A model generated the notes under the pieces. It was not told the DNA's origin. It saw only the letters and a list, made by a program, of their open reading frames with translations, and ran no database searches. Of a stretch of DNA of 64,000 nucleotides, positions 7,722-15,806 are shown piece after piece. Each line of letters starts with the position of its first letter. The stretch's first letter is position 1. The DNA is from an uncultured bacterium (GTDB taxonomy: Bacteria; Cyanobacteriota; Vampirovibrionia; Gastranaerophilales; Gastranaerophilaceae): the NCBI GenBank assembly GCA_902780525.1, contig CACZFL010000012.1, positions 1-64,000 of the forward strand, written 5' to 3'. The position numbers and the translations under genes are program-made.

Positions 7722-8549
7722 TTAAAGCAGTTGTAATGCAATAGACGGCATCTGGTTTGCAGTAGCAAGCAGAGTCACACAAGCCTGTTGCAGAATCTGA
7801 TATTTTATATAATCGCTGGAAGCTTCAGCAATATCAGCATCACGAATTGTTGATATAGAGCTTGTTAAGTGCTCTGTGTTGACGGCTGCAAGCTCTAATG
7901 CACATTCAAGTCTGTTCTGAGATGCTCCTATATTTATCTGATAATCTGATACGTTACTTAGCATGCTGTCTATTCTGTCAAGACAGGAAGAGTCTGTTAC
8001 ATCCCAGTCGTCAATGCCTGATATTGCACTCAAGTCTATTGTTGTATCTACGGCAATTCTTGAGTTTTCGCTTCCGTCTATTCCTACCTGAAGGTTTATT
8101 TTTTTTCGTATCAGGTTTCCGTCGGAATCATAATCACCAAACAGTTTTATGTCATTAAACTCTGCACAGTCTTTAATTCTGTTAATCTCATCTGCTCTTG
8201 CCGTTATTTCAGCTTTTATAGCTTTTATGGATTCTTCCCCGTAAGTGCCGTTAGCAGCCTGCTCGCATAAATCTCTTATTCTGGTGAGATGATTTCCTAT
8301 TAATGAAGCATTGCTGTCAGCAGTTTCAAGCATATTGTATCCGATAGAAATGTTATCTGATGCAACATCCCAGGCTCTTAATTTTGTTTCCATGTTTTTC
8401 ATAATGGAATAGTTAGCAGCATTATCTTTTGCCCGATTTAGCTTGTACCCCGTTGTCATTTGTTCAATAGCAGTATTTAACCCTTTTGTCGCTGCAGAAA
8501 GGTTACGCTGAATCATTAAACTTGCTAAATTTGTTCTGATACTAATCAC
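7722..8549 (-). CDS. fliC: flagellin
   Basis: This 275-residue protein has the conserved flagellin ends: N-terminal ISIRTNLASLMIQRNLSAATKGLNTAIEQM and GYKLNRAKDNAANYSI, and a C-terminal helix ending QQACVTLLATANQMPSIALQLL. The variable centre is small, so it is a short filament protein of the minimal type. The start is GTG at 8549, preceded by TAAGGATG. A 15-base tandem repeat of GGTAAATATAGGG and an inverted repeat (8649-8679) lie in its leader. Two giant FliD-like proteins and several sigma-28 promoters elsewhere in the window belong to the same flagellar programme. Confidence 0.96.
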   Translation of the reverse strand: MISIRTNLASLMIQRNLSAATKGLNTAIEQMTTGYKLNRAKDNAANYSIMKNMETKLRAWDVASDNISIGYNMLETADSNASLIGNHLTRIRDLCEQAANGTYGEESIKAIKAEITARADEINRIKDCAEFNDIKLFGDYDSDGNLIRKKINLQVGIDGSENSRIAVDTTIDLSAISGIDDWDVTDSSCLDRIDSMLSNVSDYQINIGASQNRLECALELAAVNTEHLTSSISTIRDADIAEASSDYIKYQILQQACVTLLATANQMPSIALQLL

Positions 8550-8570
8550 TTACACACACATCCTTAGGTA

Positions 8571-8679
8571 GGTAAATATAGGGGGTAAATATAGGGGAGT
8601 TAAGTAATTGGAGGAAATTGTGACAGAATAATATTCCTTTGTGTTCTTCGGATAACTTATTAAAAATCCTTATTATCCG
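8571..8679 (-). promoter_or_regulatory. flagellin leader with tandem and inverted repeats and a weak sigma-28-like site
   Basis: Two copies of GGTAAATATAGGG lie at 8571-8597 (+ strand). Further upstream CGGATAA (8649-8655) and TTATCCG (8673-8679) form a spaced inverted repeat. A poor match to the flagellar late promoter, TAAGGATT-N12-TCCGAAGA on the minus strand (8645-8672), overlaps the right side. Which element controls flagellin is not clear. Confidence 0.3.
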
Positions 8680-8748
8680 TTTATTTATTCCACATTTCAC
8701 AAGCTTTTTAACGCTGAAATCAAAGAATGTTTACAAATTTAACAAAAT

Positions 8749-8779
8749 AAAAAGGCTGTCCTACAGGAACAGCCTTTTT
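8749..8779. terminator. terminator after rpsT
   Basis: AAAAAGGCTGT (8749-8759) pairs with ACAGCCTTTTT (8769-8779). It lies 20 bases past the rpsT stop on the minus strand and carries T runs on both strands. Confidence 0.85.
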
Positions 8780-8799
8780 ATTAAACATTTTAGCTTTTA

Positions 8800-9066
8800 T
8801 TATTTTGCTAATTTCTTGATAGCAAGAGCAAGTCTTGATTTCTTTCTTGCAGCAGTGTTTTTGTGTAAAACACCTTTAGAAACAGCCTTGTCACAAAGTT
8901 TGTAAACATTAGATATAGCTGCATTCAACGCATCTTTATCAGAACCTTCTGCCAAAGCCAAAGCTTTTTTTAGTGCACTTTTGATACCTGATTTAATAGC
9001 TACATTTCTTTGTCTGTTTGCTTCTGCAATAAGAACTCTTTTTTTTGCTGACTTAATATTTGCCAT
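8800..9066 (-). CDS. rpsT: 30S ribosomal protein S20
   Basis: The 88-residue basic protein begins MANIKSAKKRVLIAEANRQRN and has the typical S20 helical pattern through KNTAARKKSRLALAIKKL, at the family's normal length. It binds 16S rRNA in the small subunit. It is a single-gene transcript: a promoter TTTACA-17-TATAAT at 9156-9184 gives an approximately 80-base leader, with a small GAGT/ACTC hairpin before the AAAGGA ribosome site, and a strong terminator follows. Confidence 0.97.
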   Translation of the reverse strand: MANIKSAKKRVLIAEANRQRNVAIKSGIKSALKKALALAEGSDKDALNAAISNVYKLCDKAVSKGVLHKNTAARKKSRLALAIKKLAK

Positions 9067-9155
9067 TTGTATTTCTTCCTTTCGTTGCGGTTTGAGTTTA
9101 AAGTTAATGACTCTTTAAAATCGCACCAGTTCACTTGAGGATAGTGAGTAATTTA

Positions 9156-9184
9156 ATTATATGTATAACATAATTAATTGTAAA
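9156..9184 (-). promoter_or_regulatory. rpsT promoter
   Basis: On the minus strand TTTACA (9179-9184) and TATAAT (9156-9161) are 17 bases apart, about 90 bases before the rpsT start. Confidence 0.65.
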
Positions 9185-9206
9185 TAGGGGTGATTTAAGT
9201 TTTATC

Positions 9207-9680
9207 TTAATTGATATAGTGCATAAGTGAATAATGTATCATAAATGCATATATTACCCCGTAGGCAGCTCCTACAAATACCTGCATAGGAGTATGTCCC
9301 AATAGTTCTTTCAACTTGCCTCCGGCTTCTGCGAGATCTTGCTTATATACATCCATAATTATTCTGTTAAGGCAAGCAGCCTGCTTTCCTGCGGCACGTC
9401 GTACGCCTGCTGCATCATACATAACGATACAGGCATATCCGATTGCAATCGCAAAAGCAATGGAATCAAAACCGTTTATTAATCCTACTGCTGTTGATAG
9501 TCCCATTACACCTGCCGAATGTGAACTGGGCATTCCGCCTGTTGTTGTAAATAGTCTTACATCAAGCTTTCTTTTTATTATTAAGAATACGATACTCTTT
9601 ATTATTTGTGCGGTTATGATTGCAGTAAATGCCGTAAAAATTACTTCGTATCCTGTATTCAAAATGTGTGATAAATTCAT
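9207..9680 (-). CDS. divergent PAP2-family (DUF212) membrane protein
   Basis: A 157-residue membrane protein of the DUF212/YuiD type, distantly related to PAP2 phosphatases and vanadium haloperoxidases. It shows the family signature TTTGGMPSSHSAGVMGLSTAVG and a following DAAGVRRAAGKQAA segment with several hydrophobic helices. AGGAG lies six bases before the ATG at 9680, favouring it over TTG three bases earlier. It directly follows the polyprenyl synthase gene (12 bases apart); from memory this pairing is common in cyanobacteria, suggesting a role in isoprenoid diphosphate handling. Substrate unknown. Confidence 0.88.
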   Translation of the reverse strand: MNLSHILNTGYEVIFTAFTAIITAQIIKSIVFLIIKRKLDVRLFTTTGGMPSSHSAGVMGLSTAVGLINGFDSIAFAIAIGYACIVMYDAAGVRRAAGKQAACLNRIIMDVYKQDLAEAGGKLKELLGHTPMQVFVGAAYGVIYAFMIHYSLMHYIN

Positions 9681-9692
9681 CAACTACTCCTG

Positions 9693-10559
9693 TTAACCTA
9701 AAATACGATTTTTTAATTTATCCAGAATCTCTCTGAAAATTTTTGAGTTGTACTTGTCTATTATACCATAACATTCATCAATTAGCTTTGCGAATTTATT
9801 TTTTGCTTCATCAAGTCCGTACAAAGATACATAAGTCAGTTTTCCTGATTTTTCATCTTTTCCTATTGACTTGCCAAGCTCTTCAAAGGTTGAAATCTCA
9901 TCCATTATATCGTCATATATTTGAAAAGCTAAACCGAATTTTGTTGCAAAGCTGTCAAACTCATTAAATTTTATCTCATCACCGTTTGCGCATATAACAC
10001 CAATTCTTACCGCCAGTCTGAATAGAACTGCGGTTTTATTCAGGTGTATAAAATCAAGTGTTTCTTCTGGTGACTTTACTAATTTTCCCCCTTCGGATTC
10101 AATATCAACAACCTGTCCTGCAATAAGTCCGTATGCTCCCGCAAATTTTGTGTATTCGTGTATTATTCTGACTATTTGTTCAGGTGATAACCCATTCGAC
10201 TTTTCAATAATTAATTGAGGTGCAAAAGTTAAAAGTGCATCTCCAGCCAGTACAGCATTTGCTTCCCCGAAAACTTTATGGTTGGAAGGTTTTCCTCTGC
10301 GGAAGTCGTCATTATCCATACACGGTAAATCATCGTGTATAAGGCTTTGTACGTGGAGCATCTCTAACGCACATGCTGATGGCATTACTTTATCAATATC
10401 ACAGCCTAAAAGTCTTGCTGTTTCAATACACATTACCGGTCTTAATCTTTTCCCCGGAAGAGAAAGTGTGTACTTCATTGCCTTAAAGATATCCTCCGGA
10501 TAGGCAATCGGCATATATTCGTCAAGTTTTTTATCTATAATATTAATCAATTCCTTCAT
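9693..10559 (-). CDS. ispA: short-chain polyprenyl diphosphate synthase
   Basis: The 288-residue protein carries the first Asp-rich motif DDLPCMDND (after LHVQSLIH), the GQVVDIES motif, and the second Asp-rich motif IYDDIMDE, so it should condense isopentenyl diphosphate with allylic diphosphates. It could make farnesyl or geranylgeranyl diphosphate; the chain length cannot be set from sequence alone. It overlaps rsgA by 17 bases and precedes the DUF212 gene, giving an rsgA-ispA-DUF212 operon. In a bacterium without photosynthesis its products would feed undecaprenyl and quinone-type lipids. Confidence 0.92.
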   Translation of the reverse strand: MKELINIIDKKLDEYMPIAYPEDIFKAMKYTLSLPGKRLRPVMCIETARLLGCDIDKVMPSACALEMLHVQSLIHDDLPCMDNDDFRRGKPSNHKVFGEANAVLAGDALLTFAPQLIIEKSNGLSPEQIVRIIHEYTKFAGAYGLIAGQVVDIESEGGKLVKSPEETLDFIHLNKTAVLFRLAVRIGVICANGDEIKFNEFDSFATKFGLAFQIYDDIMDEISTFEELGKSIGKDEKSGKLTYVSLYGLDEAKNKFAKLIDECYGIIDKYNSKIFREILDKLKNRILG

Positions 10560-11541
10560 TTTCTATATCCTTATATACGTTTTGACGTAAAGTGTTTCTT
10601 GCACTTTGACGCTTTCTTGAACTTATTTTGACAGCTATACTATTGTTATGTTTTTTGTGCGTACTTTCTGTTTTTGTTCCCTGAAACTTTACTTTTTCTT
10701 TGTAGCTTCTTGCTTCTTCTACAAACTCAAGATAACTTTGATATCTTGTTTCATCAATTTTATCAATGTTTTCTTTAACGCAACACTCATTTTCGTTTAT
10801 GTGCAAGCAATCTTGAAATTTACATTTATCCCTGTATTTGTATATTTCAGGGAACAACTTGTCAACATCAAGCGGTAAAATGAAATCAAATTTAAGATTG
10901 CTAAAACCGGGAGTATCAACTATTCTTGTATTTTTATTAAGGTTAATAATTTCGCAGTGTCTTGTTGTATGTGTGCCCCTCTGCGTTTTATCACTGACTT
11001 CTTTTGTTCTTAAATTTAATCCTGTTACTGCATTTATCAAACTCGATTTTCCTACACCTGACGGGCCGCAAAGAACCGATGTTTTACCTGATAAGATTTC
11101 TTTAAACTCATCAAGTCCCAAGCCTTCAAGTGCCGAAGTAAATAATATATCGTACCCGAGCGGTTCATAGATTGAAAAAACTTTTTCAATTATTTTGTCA
11201 TCAGAGGATAAATCGTTCTTGTTAAAACAAAGAACTGCTTCTATTCCGTAATATTTTGCAAATGATATATATCTGTTTAATTGCGGAAAACTTAAATCAG
11301 GTTCTTTAACTGCTGATATAATGATTATTCTGTCAATATTTGCAACAGAAGGTCTTGGGATGTAATTGTTTCTCGGTAATATTTTTTCTATTGCACCGTT
11401 TCTAAACTCAACAAAATCACCGACAAAAACAGACTGCTTTGTCTTTTTTAATACCTCACGAAGCTTGCACTCAAAATTTTCTCCGCCGGAGCTGACATAA
11501 TAAAAATCCGAATGTATCTTATAAATCTGTCCTTGTGCCAT
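10543..11541 (-). CDS. rsgA: ribosome small-subunit GTPase RsgA
   Basis: A 332-residue circularly permuted GTPase: an N-terminal OB fold, then NKND (G4, about 107), GPSGVGKSS (G1, 159-167), DTPGF (G3) and a Cys/His zinc knuckle (CKFQDCLHINENECCV). It checks late assembly of the 30S subunit. The C-terminus has an unusual basic extension of about 40 residues after the zinc domain (KKHNNSIAVKISSRKRQ). It is first in an operon with the polyprenyl synthase. A hairpin with a T run on this strand at 11591-11616 lies upstream and could terminate or attenuate transcription before the gene. Confidence 0.95.
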   Translation of the reverse strand: MAQGQIYKIHSDFYYVSSGGENFECKLREVLKKTKQSVFVGDFVEFRNGAIEKILPRNNYIPRPSVANIDRIIIISAVKEPDLSFPQLNRYISFAKYYGIEAVLCFNKNDLSSDDKIIEKVFSIYEPLGYDILFTSALEGLGLDEFKEILSGKTSVLCGPSGVGKSSLINAVTGLNLRTKEVSDKTQRGTHTTRHCEIINLNKNTRIVDTPGFSNLKFDFILPLDVDKLFPEIYKYRDKCKFQDCLHINENECCVKENIDKIDETRYQSYLEFVEEARSYKEKVKFQGTKTESTHKKHNNSIAVKISSRKRQSARNTLRQNVYKDIENEGID

Positions 11542-11590
11542 ATGTTAATTTTATCATAAAATCTGCACGGTTATTCTATGTAAAAATACG

Positions 11591-11616
11591 CAAAAAAAAA
11601 CTTCTCAATGGAGAAG
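11591..11616 (-). terminator. terminator-like hairpin upstream of rsgA
   Basis: On the minus strand CTTCTC-CATT-GAGAAG is followed by nine T's, a classical Rho-independent terminator. No minus-strand gene ends here: rsgA starts 50 bases downstream, and the next gene to the right runs the other way. It could end a small RNA from 11620-11900 or attenuate rsgA. Confidence 0.55.
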
Positions 11617-11769
11617 CCGGGAAAATTAATTAGGTAGGGATTTAGGGATTTATAAAAATTTGTTATTTACATCTTACATATATATTAAGTATATCTTTAG
11701 TCTTCGATTTCAGTAAGCGTTAAATTTGTTACAAATCTTAACGTTTAATATCCATGTTTTGTAAATTTT

Positions 11770-11829
11770 TGTAACAATTTTGAGTTTTTTATCCATAATC
11801 CCTAAAGTTTTTGTTCAATATGCCGTTAA
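11770..11829 (+). promoter_or_regulatory. sigma-28 (FliA-type) promoter with upstream TGTAACAATTTT element
   Basis: TAAAGTTT (11803-11810), 11 bases, then GCCGTTAA (11822-11829), one mismatch from the flagellar late-gene consensus. TGTAACAATTTT at 11770-11781 lies 21 bases before the -35 box, as in two other such promoters of this window. It drives the 392-residue protein starting at 11920. Confidence 0.8.
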
Positions 11830-11919
11830 TAGTAAGTGACAAGGGAAAATATTGATAAATGTATTTTGTCGTTAGTTAAATAAACCAACTATAAATACAG
11901 GAAAGGAAGACCCGAAGTA

Positions 11920-13098
11920 ATGGGACTTGCAGCATCACAAGCAAGATTACTGACTATAACAGCCCGAATGCATGATGTCGAGTATGCGGCTCAGAATATT
12001 ATGAACCAAAAAATTGACCTTGCTACTCAGGAAGACGCAGCATATAAAGATTACTGCGATGCTTTGGATGCAAAAAAAATTCAGGTTGCATATAATAATG
12101 GAACTGCTACAAAATATGTAGATGCAACTTTTGGCAATGTATGTACTTATGATGAAACAGGTAACAGAAAGTGTCAGTATGCATTAACTGACGCACAGAC
12201 AGGAAAAATGGTTGTTGAGCAAGAGGTTTTTGAGAATTACAGGGATTATGAAAATGATAAGTATGCATTTGCTTGGGCTATGATAGGTTTTCTTGAAGGC
12301 GGAGACTATTCCGATTTCAGCTGGGGTGATAATTGGGGCGGTAATGTCGGCATTAATGCAGGAATCGGTGATGAGGGTGCTAACGGTCATGTTTTATTAT
12401 TGATGACCGATGCCGAAGAAATTGTTTATAATAAACACTCTGACGATTCAACACTCTCTGCCGCTTATAACGAATACAATGAAGCTTTGCAGACAGACGA
12501 TTTTAAACGGCAAGAGGAAGCCGTACAGAATTTCAGAGATTTACTGTATAAAAATTCTGCATGGAAAGCTGAGATATATGATGCTATGCGTTTGGATAAA
12601 ACCCAGGATAAGGAAACTTCAATATCAAATTGTTCATATATTGATGGTTTCCCTGATGATTTTGATGATTTGACTGACAAATTCGATTATTATGTTCGTC
12701 TTTTTGAAGGAATACAGGGTTCAGGCGGATGTATATCAATAAGTGATTTTGCAGGCGGCGATACAACTGATAATGATTGGTTTAATGGGGTTGTTAACTC
12801 AGGAAGAGGTATTCTTAATATGTACAATCCAAACGGTCCGCAAAAAGGCTGGGTCGAAACAAGTGTTGCGACGTCTGTTAATGAAAATTATCTTCAGGAG
12901 ACGATTGATGAAGTTGATATTAAAAAAGCTGAAGCCAAGTATGAGCATGAGTTAAACCAGATTAAGAAAAAAGATGCCAAGTTTGATCAGGATTTACAAA
13001 ACCTTGAAACAGAACGAACAGCTTTGAAACAAGAAATGGATTCAATAAAAAAAGTAAAAGATGACAATATTGAGAGAACGTTTGGTATTTTCTCGTAG
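11920..13098 (+). CDS. unknown sigma-28-controlled protein with coiled-coil C-terminus
   Basis: The 392-residue protein has no signal peptide. Its N-terminus (MGLAASQARLLTITARMHDVEYAAQNIMNQKI) is helical and superficially like the heptad-rich ends of flagellar axial proteins. The middle is rich in Asp, Gly and Trp (e.g. DFSWGDNWGGN), and residues about 320-392 form a long coiled coil ending ERTFGIFS. A near-consensus flagellar late promoter and AGGAAAGG ribosome site precede it; a GC-rich terminator follows. I infer a secreted or filament-associated protein exported by the flagellar route, but no homologous family of known function is recognised. Confidence 0.75.
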   Translation: MGLAASQARLLTITARMHDVEYAAQNIMNQKIDLATQEDAAYKDYCDALDAKKIQVAYNNGTATKYVDATFGNVCTYDETGNRKCQYALTDAQTGKMVVEQEVFENYRDYENDKYAFAWAMIGFLEGGDYSDFSWGDNWGGNVGINAGIGDEGANGHVLLLMTDAEEIVYNKHSDDSTLSAAYNEYNEALQTDDFKRQEEAVQNFRDLLYKNSAWKAEIYDAMRLDKTQDKETSISNCSYIDGFPDDFDDLTDKFDYYVRLFEGIQGSGGCISISDFAGGDTTDNDWFNGVVNSGRGILNMYNPNGPQKGWVETSVATSVNENYLQETIDEVDIKKAEAKYEHELNQIKKKDAKFDQDLQNLETERTALKQEMDSIKKVKDDNIERTFGIFS

Positions 13099-13138
13099 TA
13101 TAAGTCTTTTCCCTTAATATAATTCCCTTTTCCCTTTT

Positions 13139-13165
13139 TCGCCGCTTTACAGCGGCTTTTGTTTT
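13139..13165 (+). terminator. terminator of the sigma-28 gene at 11920
   Basis: GCCGCT (13141-13146), TTAC loop, AGCGGC (13151-13156), then TTTTGTTTT. Confidence 0.75.
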
Positions 13166-13172
13166 GCCGGGA

Positions 13173-14549
13173 CTAAGGGGTTTCTTCCATATCAACGGTA
13201 GTAAATTTATAAGCTTCAAATGTCTTAGAAAAATAAGTAGGCGGCAATCCCGCTTTTTCTTTTAGTGAGTTTAAGAAAATTTCTTTGTCAGGAAGCTGTT
13301 CCCATACCGAAGGCAGGTACACCGCTCTGTTATCGTGTTCGGATATTATAATACCATAGGGATAAATTTTTGATAACAAATCTTTTTCATCTTTAAATTT
13401 TATATTCTCAAGCAGTGATAAAATAGAAACGGATATTTCTATATGCTCAAGCTCGTCGATAGTAAGCGGTATAAATCTAGAATCAAGAAATCCTGCATTT
13501 TTTGCATTATCAACCAAATCCATAATTAGCGGTTTCGTCGGATAAATTGAGCCTACGCATCCTCTGAGTTTTCCGTCAATTTTAATAGTTACAAATGATG
13601 CTCCGTATTCAAACATTACAGGAGGTACGTGTTCAGGTATAAACTTCTCCTGATTAATTGCGTGCAGTATGCTGTCACGAACAATATTAAAAATATAGTT
13701 TTTATAATATTGTTCAATGTAGTGGTTTTTTGAATAAGGGTATAAGAACCAGGAACCATAACCTACAACTCTTTCTGTTTCTTTATCAATATCACCTGAG
13801 TTATACATTTCGGTTCTTATCATAGAAGCGTCATTATTATTTGCAAATTCTATCAACCCTCTTATTCCGATAAGTCCGCAGGCTTGTTCTTTCTGAAAGC
13901 AATCAATTTTACCGGTTTCAATGATTGCTGCCGTATAATTATCAATTTGTCTGCAAGTGTTTTGATCATAAAAATGACTTAAATCGGAAGAGATTATAAA
14001 AGACGAAGTTTCCCAGTATTCCGATATAATATCGGCAATGAGATGATAATCGCATTTTCCGACCAAAATAGGTACAATACGTAATTTTCTGCCGATTTTC
14101 TTTAAATTCTTTACAAAATCCATTGCATTTTGTTTTTGCGGAAACAAAATGTTTTGCAGAAAAGGAAGTTGAATCTCAATTGCATACTCTCTTTCAAATG
14201 GAACGTTGGATACTATGCACGGATACTTTGCTGCCAGCTCTTTTATCAGCCTGTTATTGACTTCTACACTTCCAAGTGGTGTGTCAAAATATGTATATTC
14301 CGGCATGGCAATATTTGTAAACATTTCATTATGTGAAGGTGCAATGATAAAAATATTTTCACTGGGCTCAAAACACTGATAGGCAGTCATCGCACAATGC
14401 CCTGAATACATATACGCAGCGTGTGGAACAATGATTGCTTTTGATTTATATTTAACTTTGTCCGGTTCTTTGTATGAATCCAGCAGTCTGTTTAGTTCGT
14501 CAGGATCTGCAGGATAAAAGCTCCCAGCATATAGAGGTTCTTTATTCAT
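13173..14549 (-). CDS. MEMO1-AMMECR1 fusion (AmmeMemoRadiSam system B+A)
   Basis: The 458-residue protein joins two families. Residues 1 to about 270 are a MEMO1-like domain (LYAGSFYPADPDEL, IIVPHAAYMYSGH, IIAPSHNE), related to extradiol dioxygenase folds. Residues about 290-458 are AMMECR1 (GASFVTIKIDGKLRGCVGSI, then FLDSRFIPLTIDELEHIEISVS). In prokaryotes these usually occur with a radical SAM protein; that third gene is not in the window. The reaction is unknown. The promoter TTGCCA-17-TATAAT ends six bases before the ATG with no ribosome site, so the mRNA is probably leaderless. Confidence 0.92.
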   Translation of the reverse strand: MNKEPLYAGSFYPADPDELNRLLDSYKEPDKVKYKSKAIIVPHAAYMYSGHCAMTAYQCFEPSENIFIIAPSHNEMFTNIAMPEYTYFDTPLGSVEVNNRLIKELAAKYPCIVSNVPFEREYAIEIQLPFLQNILFPQKQNAMDFVKNLKKIGRKLRIVPILVGKCDYHLIADIISEYWETSSFIISSDLSHFYDQNTCRQIDNYTAAIIETGKIDCFQKEQACGLIGIRGLIEFANNNDASMIRTEMYNSGDIDKETERVVGYGSWFLYPYSKNHYIEQYYKNYIFNIVRDSILHAINQEKFIPEHVPPVMFEYGASFVTIKIDGKLRGCVGSIYPTKPLIMDLVDNAKNAGFLDSRFIPLTIDELEHIEISVSILSLLENIKFKDEKDLLSKIYPYGIIISEHDNRAVYLPSVWEQLPDKEIFLNSLKEKAGLPPTYFSKTFEAYKFTTVDMEETP

Positions 14550-14555
14550 AACGCT

Positions 14556-14584
14556 ATTATAGAATAATTTTTTGTTAATGGCAA
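14556..14584 (-). promoter_or_regulatory. promoter of the MEMO1-AMMECR1 gene, leaderless start
   Basis: Minus-strand TTGCCA (14579-14584), 17 bases, TATAAT (14556-14561), then six bases (AGCGTT) and the ATG at 14549. Transcription should begin at or next to the start codon. Confidence 0.65.
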
Positions 14585-14617
14585 AAAAATAATTGTTTGA
14601 GTTTTGTATAAAGTATT

Positions 14618-15217
14618 ATGAATAATATCAGTTTTAAAGGTTATTCAAATATTGTTTGTGCTCAAAAGGTCAACATTGGTGCCCTGGAAACAAGTTATAT
14701 TGCGTTTAAGCTCGACGATAACGGTGAAAAGGATTTGAGCAAACTGAGGGAAATAAGAAAACTGCAAAAATATCCTCCTGATTACAAAAATGACGATATA
14801 CTGACCCTTATTCACGTTACGGACAAAAAATACGAAGAACTTTATTTCTCTGAAAATCTTATGTGCTGGGGTGAGCAGTTAAAGGTGCTTAAAGATGAGT
14901 ATGTTCCGCAGCATTTTAAAAATGTTGAGTTTAAAAAAATTGAACAGGCACATCTTAAAGCATATACCTTATTAGCAAGTTTAACAAAACGCATGGCTCA
15001 GGATAAATTTGAGAATGAAGATGTTGATATAAAAAGAGTTATTCAAACTCTGTATAAAAATCTTCAAGTAATTGGAAGCAAAGACTTTCGTATATTTGAT
15101 AAAGAAGAGGCTTTTGAGCTTACTTCAGTCGGGTGTCTGAAAATATCAAAATTTCAGTCGCTGGCTGCAAAATTTAACAAAAAAATTGCATCGACAATGA
15201 TTGCATATTTCAGATAA
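14618..15217 (+). CDS. unknown FKG-tagged protein
   Basis: A 199-residue protein starting MNNISFKGYSN. The short N-terminal tag with FKG resembles the tags in the proteins at 30158-32118, 42933-43331 and 50068-52167. The rest is mostly helical and lysine-rich, with no catalytic motif or membrane segment that I can name. TATAAA lies five bases before the ATG and no Shine-Dalgarno is visible, so it may be leaderless. It is convergent with the TPR gene at 15222, with only four bases between stops. Confidence 0.7.
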   Translation: MNNISFKGYSNIVCAQKVNIGALETSYIAFKLDDNGEKDLSKLREIRKLQKYPPDYKNDDILTLIHVTDKKYEELYFSENLMCWGEQLKVLKDEYVPQHFKNVEFKKIEQAHLKAYTLLASLTKRMAQDKFENEDVDIKRVIQTLYKNLQVIGSKDFRIFDKEEAFELTSVGCLKISKFQSLAAKFNKKIASTMIAYFR

Positions 15218-15221
15218 GGTT

Positions 15222-15776
15222 TTACTGTAACTCTTTGCTTACCTGTTTAATATACTGGCGGATTGCAGGAGTGATAAGTAAATCAGGTTCACTCATACAG
15301 ATACCGTCTAATAATATTATTCCTCTGCGTTTTTCCCCTGTTTTTATGTATAGTATTCCCAGCATAATTTTGTCATATAAAATATCAGAGTTTTTGTATT
15401 CTGATATTTTTGAGTTCGCAATATTAAGCTGTATATAACAGTCTGCAAGGTTCATATAGTATTTAAAATTCAGTCCGTATAGCCTAAGTGCATCTTCAAA
15501 ACAGACTCTTGCCATTTCAGGATATCCGATGAACATATACGTTTCACCGAGATTTGATTTATAAATTGCAGTTGCCTGTGTGTCGGGGCTGAGTTGTATT
15601 GCAATTTTGAACTCCTGAATTGCTGCATAATAAATTCTGTCACGAAGATAGTTTAACCCTAAGGCATTGTGATAATAAGCATCTTTTCCTGCGTCTATTA
15701 CATACTTATATGGTTTTCTGTATCCTGAACAGAAAAACATTGTTATCAGTAAAAATAAACATAAAAGTTTTTTCAT
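15222..15776 (-). CDS. TPR protein with N-terminal signal or anchor
   Basis: A 184-residue protein with a hydrophobic signal (KKLLCLFLLITMFFCSGY; the Cys could be a weak lipobox) and TPR-like repeats (NALGLNYLRDRIYYAAIQEFKIAIQLSP, then YKSNLGETYMFIGYPEMARVCFEDALRLYG). It should lie at the inner membrane or periplasm as a protein-protein scaffold. It is the last of a leftward group with the MBL-fold and metallophosphoesterase genes (30 bases from the former). No specific partner can be named. Confidence 0.75.
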   Translation of the reverse strand: MKKLLCLFLLITMFFCSGYRKPYKYVIDAGKDAYYHNALGLNYLRDRIYYAAIQEFKIAIQLSPDTQATAIYKSNLGETYMFIGYPEMARVCFEDALRLYGLNFKYYMNLADCYIQLNIANSKISEYKNSDILYDKIMLGILYIKTGEKRRGIILLDGICMSEPDLLITPAIRQYIKQVSKELQ

Positions 15777-15806
15777 AATAGTTATTTAATTAACAAATTC
15801 CATTTG

